From positions 930,001-994,000 of the forward strand of contig NZ_CP042218.1 of the NCBI RefSeq assembly GCF_007795095.1: a stretch of 64,000 bases of DNA. Direction: 5' to 3'. Both the position numbers and the translations under genes were made by a program. Within the stretch, counting starts at the first letter, position 1; every line of letters starts with the position of its first letter. Under the pieces are notes generated by a model. The model was given only the letters and a program-made list of their open reading frames with translations. It was not told where the DNA came from and ran no database searches. Origin of the DNA: Luteimonas granuli (GTDB lineage: Bacteria; Pseudomonadota; Gammaproteobacteria; Xanthomonadales; Xanthomonadaceae). Shown piece by piece: positions 1 through 8,105 of the stretch.

Positions 1-636
1 CGGGCGGAAGCGTCCCAGTTCCTCCAGGTAGCGCGAGGCGCGGAACAGGAACATTCCGCTGTTCCAGTAGTAGCCGCCTTCCTCCAGGTACGCCCGCGCG
101 GTGGCCGCATCGGGCTTCTCGACGAAGCGCAGGACCTGGCGCACGCCCCTGCCCGGGCCGGCCTGGATGTAGCCGAAGCCGGTTTCCGGCGACTCCGGGA
201 CGATGCCGAAGGTGACCAGTGCGCCCGACTCCGCCGCCGGCGACGCTTCGCGCACGGCGGCCTGGAAGGCGGCGGCGTCGCGCACCACATGGTCCGAGGG
301 CAGCACCAGCAGCAGCGGGTCGTCGCCGCCGGCCATGGCCTGGAGCGCGGCGGCGGCGATGGCCGGCGCGGTGTTGCGGCCCACCGGCTCGAGGACGATC
401 GCGGCGCCGTCGACGCCGACCTGGCGCAGCTGCTCGCCGGCCAGGAAGCGGTGTTCCTCGTTGGCGACCACGATCGGCGCCTGCGACGCCAGTGGCGCGA
501 CCCGGAGCCAGGTGTCCTGCAGCATCGTGTGCCTGCCCGCCAGCGCCAGGAACTGCTTGGGATAGGCCTCCCGCGAAAGCGGCCACAGGCGCGTGCCGGA
601 GCCTCCGGACAGGAGCACGGGTTGCAGCGGATTCAT
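1..636 (-). CDS. manC: Mannose-1-phosphate guanylyltransferase / phosphomannose isomerase, N-terminal part
   Basis: This enzyme (called XanB in xanthomonads when bifunctional) makes GDP-mannose from mannose-1-phosphate and GTP for exopolysaccharide and LPS sugars. The reverse-strand protein begins MNPLQPVLLSGGSGTRLWPL followed by SREAYPKQF, the nucleotidyltransferase signature (GGSGTRLWPxSR then PKQF). About 212 residues lie in the window; the rest, including any C-terminal isomerase cupin domain, runs off the left edge, so bifunctionality is inferred from the family. The start is the ATG at 636, divergent from amgK, and a possible -10 (TAAACT on the reverse strand) lies between the two genes. 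The family assignment is secure; the exact role in this strain is inferred. Confidence 0.9.
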   Translation of the reverse strand, partial: MNPLQPVLLSGGSGTRLWPLSREAYPKQFLALAGRHTMLQDTWLRVAPLASQAPIVVANEEHRFLAGEQLRQVGVDGAAIVLEPVGRNTAPAIAAAALQAMAGGDDPLLLVLPSDHVVRDAAAFQAAVREASPAAESGALVTFGIVPESPETGFGYIQAGPGRGVRQVLRFVEKPDAATARAYLEEGGYYWNSGMFLFRASRYLEELGRFRP

Positions 637-718
637 CGCGTCGGGCGCCTGCGCTGTCGAAAGGTGGAGGCGCGGAGTTTACCCTGTGCGCACCGCCGCC
701 CCGCGGCCTGGAGAATGC

Positions 719-1732
719 ATGAACGCAGCCACCGACGACCCGCGCGCGACCGAACGCCTGGACTGGGCCCGGCAGGCCGGCGGGCACCGCGACCTGGCCC
801 TCGCGCGCGCTTCCGCCGACGCCGGCTTCCGCAGCTACTGGCGCACGACCGCTCCGGGCATCGCCAGCCTGATCGTGATGGACTCCCCGCCCGCGCTCGA
901 GGACGTCCGGCCCTGGCTGCGCATGCACGACCTGCTGTCCGCCGGCGGCGTGCGCGTGCCGCACGTGCTGGCGCGCGACGTCGAGCGCGGCTTCCTGCTG
1001 CTCGAGGACCTGGGCACGGACACCCTGCTCCAGGTCATCGACGCGGGAAACGCCGATGCGTATTTCGATGCCGCCATCGACCAGCTCCTGCGCATCCAGG
1101 CGATCCCCGCACCCGACGACCTGCCGCGCTACGACGAAGACCTGCTCGCACGCGAACTGCGGCTGTTCGAGGAATGGTTCCTCGGCCGCCATCTCGGCGT
1201 GTCGCTGGACTGCGGCGACCTCGATGCGCTCGACCTCGCCTTCCGCCTGCTGATCGACAGTGCGCTCGCCCAGCCGCGCGTGCTGGTGCATCGCGACTAC
1301 ATGCCGCGCAACCTGATGCCGGTGGACGGCGGCCTGGCCGTGCTCGATTTCCAGGACGCGGTGCTCGGGCCGGTCGCCTATGACCCGGTCAGCCTGTTCA
1401 AGGACGCCTTCCTCGACTGGCCGCCGGCGCGCGTCGATGCCTGGCTGTCCGGCTACCACGCTCGCGCGCTCGCCGCGGGGGTGCCGGTGCCGGCGTCGCG
1501 CGAACGCTTCCTGCGCGACGCCACCCTGATCGGCGTGCAACGGCACCTCAAGGTGCTCGGCATCTTCGCGCGCCTGTGCCATCGCGACGGCAAACCGAAG
1601 TACATCGCCGACGCGCCGCGCTTCCTCGCCTACCTGGACGGGGCGCTGCCGCGACATCCGGAACTGGCCCCGCTGGCGGGCGTGCTCGACCGCCACGTGC
1701 GCCCGGCCCTGGCCACGGCCGCGGCGGGCTGA
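719..1732 (+). CDS. amgK: N-acetylmuramate/N-acetylglucosamine anomeric kinase AmgK
   Basis: AmgK phosphorylates the anomeric hydroxyl of MurNAc (and GlcNAc) during peptidoglycan recycling. The 337-residue protein has an aminoglycoside-phosphotransferase fold: the catalytic loop HRDYMPRN near residue 192 and the Mg-binding DFQDA near residue 211. The ATG at 719 is preceded by a GGAG ribosome-binding site. The next gene, murU, starts 10 nt after the stop, and this pairing separates AmgK from general APH-type kinases. The family also resembles choline and homoserine kinases; without the murU neighbour the call would be less certain. The MurNAc-alpha-1-phosphate made here is the MurU substrate and ends as UDP-MurNAc, bypassing MurA (present at 23.2 kb). 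Confidence 0.88.
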   Translation: MNAATDDPRATERLDWARQAGGHRDLALARASADAGFRSYWRTTAPGIASLIVMDSPPALEDVRPWLRMHDLLSAGGVRVPHVLARDVERGFLLLEDLGTDTLLQVIDAGNADAYFDAAIDQLLRIQAIPAPDDLPRYDEDLLARELRLFEEWFLGRHLGVSLDCGDLDALDLAFRLLIDSALAQPRVLVHRDYMPRNLMPVDGGLAVLDFQDAVLGPVAYDPVSLFKDAFLDWPPARVDAWLSGYHARALAAGVPVPASRERFLRDATLIGVQRHLKVLGIFARLCHRDGKPKYIADAPRFLAYLDGALPRHPELAPLAGVLDRHVRPALATAAAG

Positions 1733-1742
1733 GCGCGTGGCA

Positions 1743-2450
1743 ATGAAGGCTCTGGTTTTCGCCGCCGGGCTGGGGGAGCGCATGCGCCCGCTGACCGACC
1801 ACACGCCCAAGCCGCTGCTCGAGGCAGGCGGCAGGCCGCTGATCGCGTGGCACCTGCAGAAGCTGGCCGCGATCGGCGTGCGCGAGGTGGTGCTCAACAC
1901 CTCGTGGCTCGCGCCGCGCTTCCCCGAGGTGCTGGGCGACGGCGCGCGCTGGGGCCTGCGCCTCCAGTACGCGCACGAGGGCGATACGCCGCTGGAAACC
2001 GGCGGGGGCATGCTGCACGCGCTGCCCCTGCTCGGCGAAGGGCCGTTCATCGCCGTCAACGGCGACATCTGGACGGATTTCGATTTCGCGCGCCTTCCGC
2101 GGGAGCCGGCCGGCGACGCCCACCTGGTGCTGGTCGACAACCCCGACCACCATCCGGAGGGCGATTTCGTGCTCGATGCCGATGGCCGCCTGCATGCCGA
2201 GGGCGGGCCGCGGCTGACCTTCGCGGGCATCGGCGTCTACCGGCCATCCCTGTTCGAAGGCTGGCGCAGCGCCGTCGGCGATGCGCCAGGCGCGAACGAG
2301 GAGCCGCCGCGCTTCCGGCTGGCGCCGGTGCTGCGCGCCGCGATGGCGCGCGGCCGCATCGAAGGCAGGCGCCATGCCGGCCGCTGGACCGATGTCGGCA
2401 CACCGCAGCGGCTGGACGCACTGTCCCGGGAGCTCGACGCAGGACGCTGA
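1743..2450 (+). CDS. murU: N-acetylmuramate alpha-1-phosphate uridylyltransferase MurU
   Basis: MurU makes UDP-MurNAc from MurNAc-alpha-1-phosphate and UTP, completing the recycling shortcut begun by AmgK. The protein opens MKALVFAAGLGERMRPLTDH and continues TPKPLLEAGG, the sugar-nucleotidyltransferase signature GxGxRxRPLT...PKPL. VNGDIWTDFD is the metal-binding segment, and a late WTDVGTPQRLD matches the family. The length (235 aa) suits MurU rather than the longer glucose-1-phosphate enzymes. A GTG two codons upstream (1737) is an alternative start; ATG 1743 gives the usual MKA N-terminus. It sits directly after amgK in one transcript. Confidence 0.87.
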   Translation: MKALVFAAGLGERMRPLTDHTPKPLLEAGGRPLIAWHLQKLAAIGVREVVLNTSWLAPRFPEVLGDGARWGLRLQYAHEGDTPLETGGGMLHALPLLGEGPFIAVNGDIWTDFDFARLPREPAGDAHLVLVDNPDHHPEGDFVLDADGRLHAEGGPRLTFAGIGVYRPSLFEGWRSAVGDAPGANEEPPRFRLAPVLRAAMARGRIEGRRHAGRWTDVGTPQRLDALSRELDAGR

Positions 2451-2475
2451 GCCGCGGGCGTATCCTGTGGCGACA

Positions 2476-3126
2476 ATGCCTCCGCCCCCCTCCCCGTCCC
2501 TGCGCGACGGTTTCCCCGACCCGCTCTCCACGATCGGTGGTTTCGCCGCCGGTCCCGATGGCGATGGCGCCGTCCGCGCCGCCTCGGTGCTGCTCGACGC
2601 CACGACGCTGGACGTGCTGGCCGGCGAACTCGTGTGCCTGCCCGCGGCGGGGACCGGCACCAGCGACACGCATGCCAGTCGCGAGCAGGCGGCCCTGCTC
2701 GCCGCGCTCGAAGCGCTGCCGCACGCCCCCGACCTCGCGCTCGTGCACGGCCACGGCATCGCCCATCCGCAGGGGATGGGCATCGCCGCGCGTTTCGGCG
2801 TCGCGGCCGGACTGCCGAGCATCGGCGTCGCCCGGTCGCTCCTGTACGGCACCGGGCCCGAACCGCACGAGACCCGCGGCGCCTACACCGCGCTGCGCGA
2901 CCCGACGCGTCGGCAGCTGGGCTGGCTGCTGCGCAGCAGGCCCGGCCATCCACCGCTGGTGGTCTCACCGGGGCACCGGGTGGCGCTGGCCTCCGCGGCG
3001 GACCTGGTCATGCGCTTCACCCGGGGCGATCGCCTGCCGGAGCCATTGCGGCTGGCGGACCGGCTGGTTCGCGGCGGCGATCCGGAAGAATCGGACGGAA
3101 CGAAGCTCCGGGCCCCGAAAACGTGA
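2476..3126 (+). CDS. Endonuclease V family protein, probably catalytically altered
   Basis: Endonuclease V (Nfi) cuts DNA or RNA one nucleotide 3' of inosine. This 216-residue protein clearly shares the fold: HGHGIAHPQGMGIAARFG (91-108), LPSIGVARSLL (113-123), VSPGHRV (163-169) and DRLPEPLRLAD (185-195) align with E. coli Nfi as I remember it. However, the position of catalytic Asp35 (GADVG in E. coli) reads GGFAAG with Ala24, and the position of Asp110 (VDGHG) reads VHGHG with His91; Glu70 (SRE) is kept. Two of three metal-binding acids are therefore missing, so cleavage is doubtful. It could be an inosine-binding or wholly repurposed protein. It follows murU by 25 nt with its own possible -10 (TATCCT, 2461-2466). 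Confidence 0.7.
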   Translation: MPPPPSPSLRDGFPDPLSTIGGFAAGPDGDGAVRAASVLLDATTLDVLAGELVCLPAAGTGTSDTHASREQAALLAALEALPHAPDLALVHGHGIAHPQGMGIAARFGVAAGLPSIGVARSLLYGTGPEPHETRGAYTALRDPTRRQLGWLLRSRPGHPPLVVSPGHRVALASAADLVMRFTRGDRLPEPLRLADRLVRGGDPEESDGTKLRAPKT

Positions 3127-3137
3127 CGCCCGTCACG
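3122..3137. repeat. 7-bp palindrome over the endonuclease V stop codon
   Basis: CGTGACG and CGTCACG are perfect inverted arms separated by CC. The element covers the TGA at 3124-3126 and lies about 70 nt before the secreted-protein gene at 3209. It is symmetrical enough to be a dimer operator; there is no T-run, so a terminator is less likely. Function unknown. Confidence 0.4.
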
Positions 3138-3208
3138 GATTTAAGCGCGACGCTCCACGCAGGATCGGGTGACGCGGCACGTGTCCCATGCCGCCAAGGG
3201 GGAAGGAA

Positions 3209-3658
3209 ATGAAAGCGACCGCCATGCTGGCCACGGCCCTGCTGTTCGCCGCGGCCGGCGCCGCACATGCGCAGTCCGCCAGCGACTGCCCCACGCTTCC
3301 GCCCGGCAGCGCCCTCGTCTGGGAGAAACTCGACGGCAAGGGCTATACGTTCTGCAAGGCCATCCGCGACAGCGACGGCCGCCAGGTGCTGGCGGTGATG
3401 ATCACCGGTGAAGCCCCGTTCCGTCCGCGCCGCGCCGACCGCATCCAGGAAGGGGTGATCGACGGCAACCAGACCTGGTGGTACCGCAGCGAACTGGCGG
3501 GCACCGTCGGCGTCGAGGTCCGCGAAGCCCTGCTCGAACTCGGACGCCACCACGTCGCCCACATCTCGCTGCGCGGCGGTGACGAAGAGGAACTGTCGCA
3601 GGCCATGCGTCTGGCCGAATCGCTGCGCTTCGACGACGTCCGCCTCTCGGTCAACTGA
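3209..3658 (+). CDS. Small exported hypothetical protein
   Basis: This 149-residue protein has no function I can recognise. A typical Sec signal peptide (MKATAMLATALLFAAAGAAHA, with AHA-QS cleavage near residue 22) predicts a periplasmic protein. The mature part contains two cysteines (SDCPT and TFCKA) that could form a disulfide, a WWYRSEL segment, and an acidic C-terminal helix. The start is set by a strong GGAAGGAA ribosome-binding site just before the ATG. It stands alone between the endonuclease V-like gene and the convergent pirin gene, whose stop is 4 nt away. Confidence 0.7.
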   Translation: MKATAMLATALLFAAAGAAHAQSASDCPTLPPGSALVWEKLDGKGYTFCKAIRDSDGRQVLAVMITGEAPFRPRRADRIQEGVIDGNQTWWYRSELAGTVGVEVREALLELGRHHVAHISLRGGDEEELSQAMRLAESLRFDDVRLSVN

Positions 3659-3662
3659 GGCC

Positions 3663-4535
3663 TCAGAAGCGGCCTTCCTGGAAATCGACGAAGGCCTGCA
3701 TCACCTCCTGGCGCGTGTTCATCACGAACGGCCCGTGGCGCGCCACCGGCTCGCGCAGCGGTCGCCCGGAGACCAGCAACAGGCGCGCACCGGCGTCGCC
3801 GGCCTCCATGCGCAACAGGTCGCCGCCGCCGAGGACGCCGAGTTCGTGGCTGGCCAGCCGGCGCGCCTCGTCGCCGCGGCCGATGCGGGCGTCGCCCTCG
3901 AACACGTAGGTGAACGCGTTGTGGCCCTCGGACAGGCGATGCTCCCAGGCCACGCCGGGGGCGAGCGACACGTCGAGGTAGAGCGGATCGGTGGCGGGCT
4001 GCTCGATCGGGCCGCGCACGCGCCCGCCGCCGGCCGTGGCGATCGCGCCGGCGATCACCCGGACCTCGACGCCCGCCGCGGGAGTCGCGAGCGGAATGCG
4101 GTCCGGCGCGAACTCCTGGTAACGGGGCTCGATCATCTTGTCCCTTGCCGGCAGGTTCACCCAGAGCTGGAAGCCGCGCATGCGGCCGGCCTCCTGTTCC
4201 GGCATCTCCGAGTGCACCAGGCCGCGGCCGGCCGTCATCCATTGCACGCTGCCCGGCACCAGCAGGCCTTCGTTGCCGTGGTTGTCGCGGTGGCGCATGC
4301 GCCCGTCGAGCATGTAGGTGACGGTCTCGAAGCCCCGATGCGGATGGTCGGGGAAGCCGCCGATATAGTCCTCGGCCCGGTCGGTGCCGAACTCGTCGAG
4401 CAGCAGGAACGGATCCAGATCCGGCAGCTGCGGCCCGCCGATCACGCGCGTCAGCTTCACGCCGGCGCCATCGGACGCGGCCTGGCCCTGCACCTTGCGC
4501 ACGACGCGGGTGGAGTCGAACTGGGCGGTGGTCAT
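3663..4535 (-). CDS. Pirin family protein
   Basis: Pirins are bicupin, Fe(II)-binding proteins acting as redox cofactors or quercetin 2,3-dioxygenases. The 290-residue protein shows the N-terminal cupin metal site: two histidines in PDHPHRGFETVTY and a His/Glu pair in TAGRGLVHSEMP, followed by the family block FQLWVNLPARDKM. The C-terminal cupin has the usual DVSLAPG and VLGGGDLL blocks but no full metal set, which is normal. The ATG at 4535 gives the standard pirin N-terminus (TRVVRKVQGQ). It is a single gene; the palindromic repeat at 4679-4741 is upstream of it. The substrate is not predictable from sequence. Confidence 0.9.
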   Translation of the reverse strand: MTTAQFDSTRVVRKVQGQAASDGAGVKLTRVIGGPQLPDLDPFLLLDEFGTDRAEDYIGGFPDHPHRGFETVTYMLDGRMRHRDNHGNEGLLVPGSVQWMTAGRGLVHSEMPEQEAGRMRGFQLWVNLPARDKMIEPRYQEFAPDRIPLATPAAGVEVRVIAGAIATAGGGRVRGPIEQPATDPLYLDVSLAPGVAWEHRLSEGHNAFTYVFEGDARIGRGDEARRLASHELGVLGGGDLLRMEAGDAGARLLLVSGRPLREPVARHGPFVMNTRQEVMQAFVDFQEGRF

Positions 4536-4646
4536 GGGAGAATGTCTCGGTGGAGTGGACACTCCACATGATGATGGCTGCGGGCTGCGGGAACAGTGTC
4601 CCGGCTGCAACGCTGCGGTGCCCCGCCCCACCCGCCCGCCTTCTAG

Positions 4647-4679
4647 CCGCCCTCCAGCCGCCCTCCAGCCGCCCCTGCA
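4647..4679. repeat. Short tandem repeat of CCGCCCTCCAG
   Basis: CCGCCCTCCAG occurs twice head to tail (4647-4657, 4658-4668), followed by a degenerate third unit running into the palindromic repeat. It looks like local slippage next to a REP-like element. Confidence 0.55.
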
Positions 4680-4741
4680 GGAGCAGCTACAGCTGCGACC
4701 CACTGGCCCGCGACTCCCGGGTCGCAGCTGTAGCTGCTCCT
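4679..4741. repeat. REP-like palindrome with 22-bp perfect arms
   Basis: The left arm (4679-4700, AGGAGCAGCTACAGCTGCGA plus CC) and the right arm (4720-4741) are exact inverted copies separated by 19 nt. Each arm contains its own small dyad, GCAGCT-AC-AGCTGC. The GGAGCrgCTnCAGCnGCGAC theme is a well-known dispersed palindrome in pseudomonads and xanthomonads. The right arm overlaps the last base of rlmKL. It may stabilise or terminate transcripts or be a RAYT substrate; no RAYT gene is in the window. Confidence 0.75.
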
Positions 4742-6914
4742 ACACGGTGGTGGAGACGGCGCGCGGCCGCAACGCCCAGGCGCGGTGGATCCGCGGGCTG
4801 CGGGCGAAGTCCGGCGGGATCGTCTCCGCGGTGATGTCCTCGCATTCCGCGAACTCCGCCACCGCCCCGGCGTCCAGCCGGAAGCGCCGGTAGTTGTTCG
4901 AGAAGTACAGCACGCCGTCGGGAGCCAGCCGGGCGACCGCGGCCCGCAGCAGCCGCACGTGCTGGCGCTGGATGTCGAAATCGTCCGCGCGGGCGGAATT
5001 GGAGAAGGTCGGCGGATCGCAGAACACCAGGTCGTACTCGCCCGCGTCCCCCTCCAGCCAGGCGATGGCGTCGGCCTGCACCAGCCGGTGGCGGCTGCCG
5101 CCCAGGGGCCGGCCGTCGACGCTGTTGCCGCGCAGGTTGTCGGAAGCCCACTGCAGGTAGGTGGCGGACAGGTCGACGCTGGTGGTGGTGGCCGCGCCGC
5201 CGACGGCGGCATGGACCGTGGCCGCGCCGGTATAGCAGAAGAGGTTGAGGAAGCGCTTGCCGCGGGCCTCGCGCTGCAGGCGCGCACGCAGCGGCCGGTG
5301 ATCGAGGAAGAGTCCGGTGTCGAGGTAGTCGAACAGGTTCACCCGCAGCCGCGCCGCGCCCTCGCGCACGACGATGGTCTCGCCGCGGCGCAGCGCCGCG
5401 TCGGCGGCGTACTTGCTGCCGCCCTTGCCGCGCGCGCGTACCTTGGTGGCCACGCGCTCGCGCGGCACGCCGAACACCTCGCGCGCCGCCGCCAGTACCT
5501 CGCCGAAACGGCGGCGCACGTCGGCGTCCGGAATGTCGGCCGGAGCCGCGTATTCCTGCACGTGCAGCCAGATGGCGTCGGGATCGTCGGCTTCGGTGTA
5601 GACGTCGATCGCGGCCGCGTACTCGGGCAGATCGGCATCGTAGGTGCGGTAGCAGCCGATGCCCTCGCGCGCGCGCCAGGACTTCGAGGCCCGCAGGTTC
5701 TTGCGCAGGCGATTGGCCAGCATCTGCGCGCCCGGCGACAGCGGCCGCGGGCCGGCGTCCTCGCGCAATGGCGGCTGCACCGGATCGACGACCAGCAGGG
5801 CGCACTCAAGGGCGCCGTTGAACACCTGGTAAACCTTCTGCGGGCGCAGTCCGGTGGCGCGCGCCAGTTCCAGGCTGCCGCACAGCAGGCTCGCCCGCCA
5901 GTACGGCGCGATCCGCCGCAGGGCGTCGCCGAGGCCACGGTAGAGCTGGGCGTCAGCGGCCAGGCGCGCGTCGTAGGGCGGATTGCTCGCCACCAGGCCG
6001 CGCACCTGCGCCATCGGCCGCAGCGCGGCGACCTGGCGTTCCTCCAGTCGCACCACGTCGATGAATCCCGCGGCCTCGACGTTCTCCCGTGCGGCGTGCA
6101 GGGCGGCGGGGTCGACGTCGCTGCCGAAGAACACCGGCCGGAGCGCGGCGCGACCTGCGCGCTCGCGCTCCAGCGCCTCGTCACGCAGCGCCGCCCAGCC
6201 CTCGGCGTCGAAGCCGTTCCATCGCGATGGCACCAGCCCGCCGTGACGCAGCAGGCCGGGCGCCACGTCGGCGGCCATCGCCGCGCCCTCGACCAGCAGG
6301 GTGCCGCTGCCGCACATGGGATCGAGCAGCGCGCCACCTTCGGCATGCACCTGCGGCCATTGGCCGCGCAGCAGCACGGCAGCCGCCAGGGTCTCCTTCA
6401 ACGGCGCCTCGCCCTGCGCCCGGCGCCAGCCCCGGCGGTGCAGGGCGCCGCCGCCCAGATCGACCGACAGCACTGCGCGACCCTTGCGTACGACCAGGTT
6501 CAGCAGCAGGTCGGGCGACTCCAGGTCGACGTCGGGGCGCGTGCCGGTGTCGGCGCGCAGGCTGTCGACCACCGCGTCCTTGACCCGCTGCGCCGCGTAG
6601 CGGGCGTGGGTGATGCCGTCGCCGGAAACACGTGCGTCGACGGCCAGGGTGCGGCCCGGCGCCAGGTGGCTGGCCCAGGGCAGCGCCGCGACGCTGCGGT
6701 AGAGCGTGTCCTCGTCGGCGCAGGGGAAATCGGCCAGCGGCCAGAGCACGCGGCTGGCCAGGCGCGACCACATCACCGCGCGCTGGGCATCGGCAAGGCC
6801 GCCCTCCACGTTCACGCCGGCGACCGTGGCCGTGGCGCGGACGCAGCCCAGGACCATCAGTTCGTCGGCCAGGAGGTATTCCAGGCCCTTGCCGCAGCTG
6901 GCGAAGAACTTCAC
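4740..6914 (-). CDS. rlmL: Bifunctional 23S rRNA methyltransferase RlmKL
   Basis: RlmKL carries two SAM-dependent methyltransferases acting on 23S rRNA helix 74: RlmL makes m2G2445 and RlmK makes m7G2069. The 724-residue protein starts [19 protein letters not shown] (THUMP region), then an RlmL domain with [16 protein letters not shown] and the catalytic SNPPYD near residue 317, then an RlmK domain with [16 protein letters not shown] and [13 protein letters not shown]. Full length and both catalytic motifs are intact. The ATG at 6914 overlaps the stop of the upstream hydrolase gene in an ATGA, suggesting translational coupling. The 3' end abuts the palindromic repeat. Confidence 0.95.
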   Translation of the reverse strand: MKFFASCGKGLEYLLADELMVLGCVRATATVAGVNVEGGLADAQRAVMWSRLASRVLWPLADFPCADEDTLYRSVAALPWASHLAPGRTLAVDARVSGDGITHARYAAQRVKDAVVDSLRADTGTRPDVDLESPDLLLNLVVRKGRAVLSVDLGGGALHRRGWRRAQGEAPLKETLAAAVLLRGQWPQVHAEGGALLDPMCGSGTLLVEGAAMAADVAPGLLRHGGLVPSRWNGFDAEGWAALRDEALERERAGRAALRPVFFGSDVDPAALHAARENVEAAGFIDVVRLEERQVAALRPMAQVRGLVASNPPYDARLAADAQLYRGLGDALRRIAPYWRASLLCGSLELARATGLRPQKVYQVFNGALECALLVVDPVQPPLREDAGPRPLSPGAQMLANRLRKNLRASKSWRAREGIGCYRTYDADLPEYAAAIDVYTEADDPDAIWLHVQEYAAPADIPDADVRRRFGEVLAAAREVFGVPRERVATKVRARGKGGSKYAADAALRRGETIVVREGAARLRVNLFDYLDTGLFLDHRPLRARLQREARGKRFLNLFCYTGAATVHAAVGGAATTTSVDLSATYLQWASDNLRGNSVDGRPLGGSRHRLVQADAIAWLEGDAGEYDLVFCDPPTFSNSARADDFDIQRQHVRLLRAAVARLAPDGVLYFSNNYRRFRLDAGAVAEFAECEDITAETIPPDFARSPRIHRAWALRPRAVSTTV

Positions 6915-7447
6915 GGCGCGAGCGAGGACAGCAGCGCTTCGAACAGCGCCGCCGAGGTTTCGACGTGGGTGGACAGGCGATGGTCGTCGTCGACCAGCAG
7001 CAGGCGGTCGCCCCGCGGCGCCGCCCAGGCGACCACGTCGGCGGCCGGGATCAGCTCGTCGCCCCAGCCGTGGATGATCACGGTCGGGATCTCCGCGGCC
7101 TGCAGCGGGTGGGCCGCGGCCAGGTTCACCGGCGGAGCCATCAGGAACAGCGCGCGCACCGGCACCTGCAGGGAGACCCGGCCGGAGATCCAGGCACCCA
7201 GGCTGGAACCGGCGAGCACCAGCGGCCCCCGCGCGGCGCGGGCGGCGGCGAGCGTCTGCAGGTGGCCCAGGCGCGCGGCAACGTCACCGTGTCGGCCGGC
7301 CTCGCGGCGCGCATCGAATCCTGTGTAGTCGGGCCGCTCGTGGCTCCAGCCCAGGCGATCGGCGACCTCGGCGAGGGCGGTCACCTTGGTCGCATCGGGG
7401 CCGCTTTCGAAGCCGTGCGACAGGATGCAATGCCCGCGTGCGGTCAT
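6911..7447 (-). CDS. Small alpha/beta hydrolase (YqiA/esterase-like)
   Basis: This is a 178-residue alpha/beta hydrolase. It shows [14 protein letters not shown] (oxyanion region), the nucleophile elbow GSSLGAW, an acid candidate in [13 protein letters not shown], and a catalytic His in DDDHRLS, so the triad is complete. The size fits short-chain esterases of the YqiA/UPF0227 type; the substrate is unknown. I chose ATG 7447 ([14 protein letters not shown]); an upstream ATG at 7486 would add 13 residues, but it lies in the palindrome ATGCTAGCAT (7477-7486) that can supply -10 elements to both this gene and the divergent amidase. The stop overlaps the rlmKL start. Confidence 0.8.
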   Translation of the reverse strand: MTARGHCILSHGFESGPDATKVTALAEVADRLGWSHERPDYTGFDARREAGRHGDVAARLGHLQTLAAARAARGPLVLAGSSLGAWISGRVSLQVPVRALFLMAPPVNLAAAHPLQAAEIPTVIIHGWGDELIPAADVVAWAAPRGDRLLLVDDDHRLSTHVETSAALFEALLSSLAP

Positions 7448-7513
7448 GGGGGTCCAGGGGTCTCGGGGGAACGCGAATGCTAGCATCGCGGGGCCTCCCG
7501 ACCCGGCCGCGAC

Positions 7514-8098
7514 GTGCGCATCCACCCCCTGCCCTACGAAGAGCTGCTGGACGCGAGACCGCTGCGGCAGATCGACCTGGTGGTCGTGCACTGCACCGAA
7601 CTGCCCGACCTGGCCACCGCGCGCGGATTCGGCGAGCGCGTGCTGTATCCCGCCAGCGGCACCGGCAACAGCGGGCACTGGTACATCGATCGCGAGGGCC
7701 GGGTGGAGCGCTGGGTGGATCCGGCGCGCGTGGCGCACCACGTCCGCGGCTTCAATGCGCGTTCGATCGGCGTCGAACTGGTGAACAGCGGGCGCTGGCC
7801 GGACTGGCTGGATTCGCGCCGTCAGGCGATGGAGGAGCCGTACCCCGACGCCCAGATCGAGGCGCTGCTGTCGCTGCTGGCGACGCTGTCCGTGGACCTG
7901 CCGGCGCTGCGCTGGATCGCCGGACACGAGGACCTGGACACCGGCCTGGTGCCGGCGAGCGACGACCCCGCTGTCCAGGTGCGTCGCAAGCTCGACCCGG
8001 GACCGCTGTTCCCCTGGGCGCGCGTCCTCGCCGCCACTCCGCTGCAGCGCCTGGAAAAGGGGGAGCGAAGAGAAAGCGCGCGCCGGGGGTCCGTATAA
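7514..8098 (+). CDS. N-acetylmuramoyl-L-alanine amidase, AmpD type
   Basis: This 194-residue protein has an Amidase_2 fold. Zn ligands are visible as the His of VVVHCTELPD, the His of RVAHHVRGFN and the region around AGHEDLDTG; GNSGHWYIDREG and SIGVELVN are family signatures. AmpD cleaves the stem peptide from 1,6-anhydroMurNAc in the cytoplasm, and no signal peptide is visible, which fits AmpD and links it to the AmgK-MurU recycling route upstream. The ligand set differs somewhat from E. coli AmpD, so a related anhydro-amidase is possible. The start is GTG 7514, because no ATG lies before the conserved core. Confidence 0.82.
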   Translation: MRIHPLPYEELLDARPLRQIDLVVVHCTELPDLATARGFGERVLYPASGTGNSGHWYIDREGRVERWVDPARVAHHVRGFNARSIGVELVNSGRWPDWLDSRRQAMEEPYPDAQIEALLSLLATLSVDLPALRWIAGHEDLDTGLVPASDDPAVQVRRKLDPGPLFPWARVLAATPLQRLEKGERRESARRGSV

Positions 8099-8099
8099 T
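8094..8099 (+). promoter_or_regulatory. -10 hexamer TATAAT of tesB, leaderless spacing
   Basis: A perfect TATAAT ends 6 nt before the tesB ATG (8106). Transcription would start at or next to the A of the start codon. No Shine-Dalgarno lies between, and no -35 is recognisable. Confidence 0.5.
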
Positions 8100-8105
8100 C
8101 CGCGG

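Noticed and set aside
4785..7328. An 847-codon frame opposite rlmKL
   Set aside because: No ribosome-binding site or domain; composition is typical of antisense frames in GC-rich genes, and rlmKL is intact.
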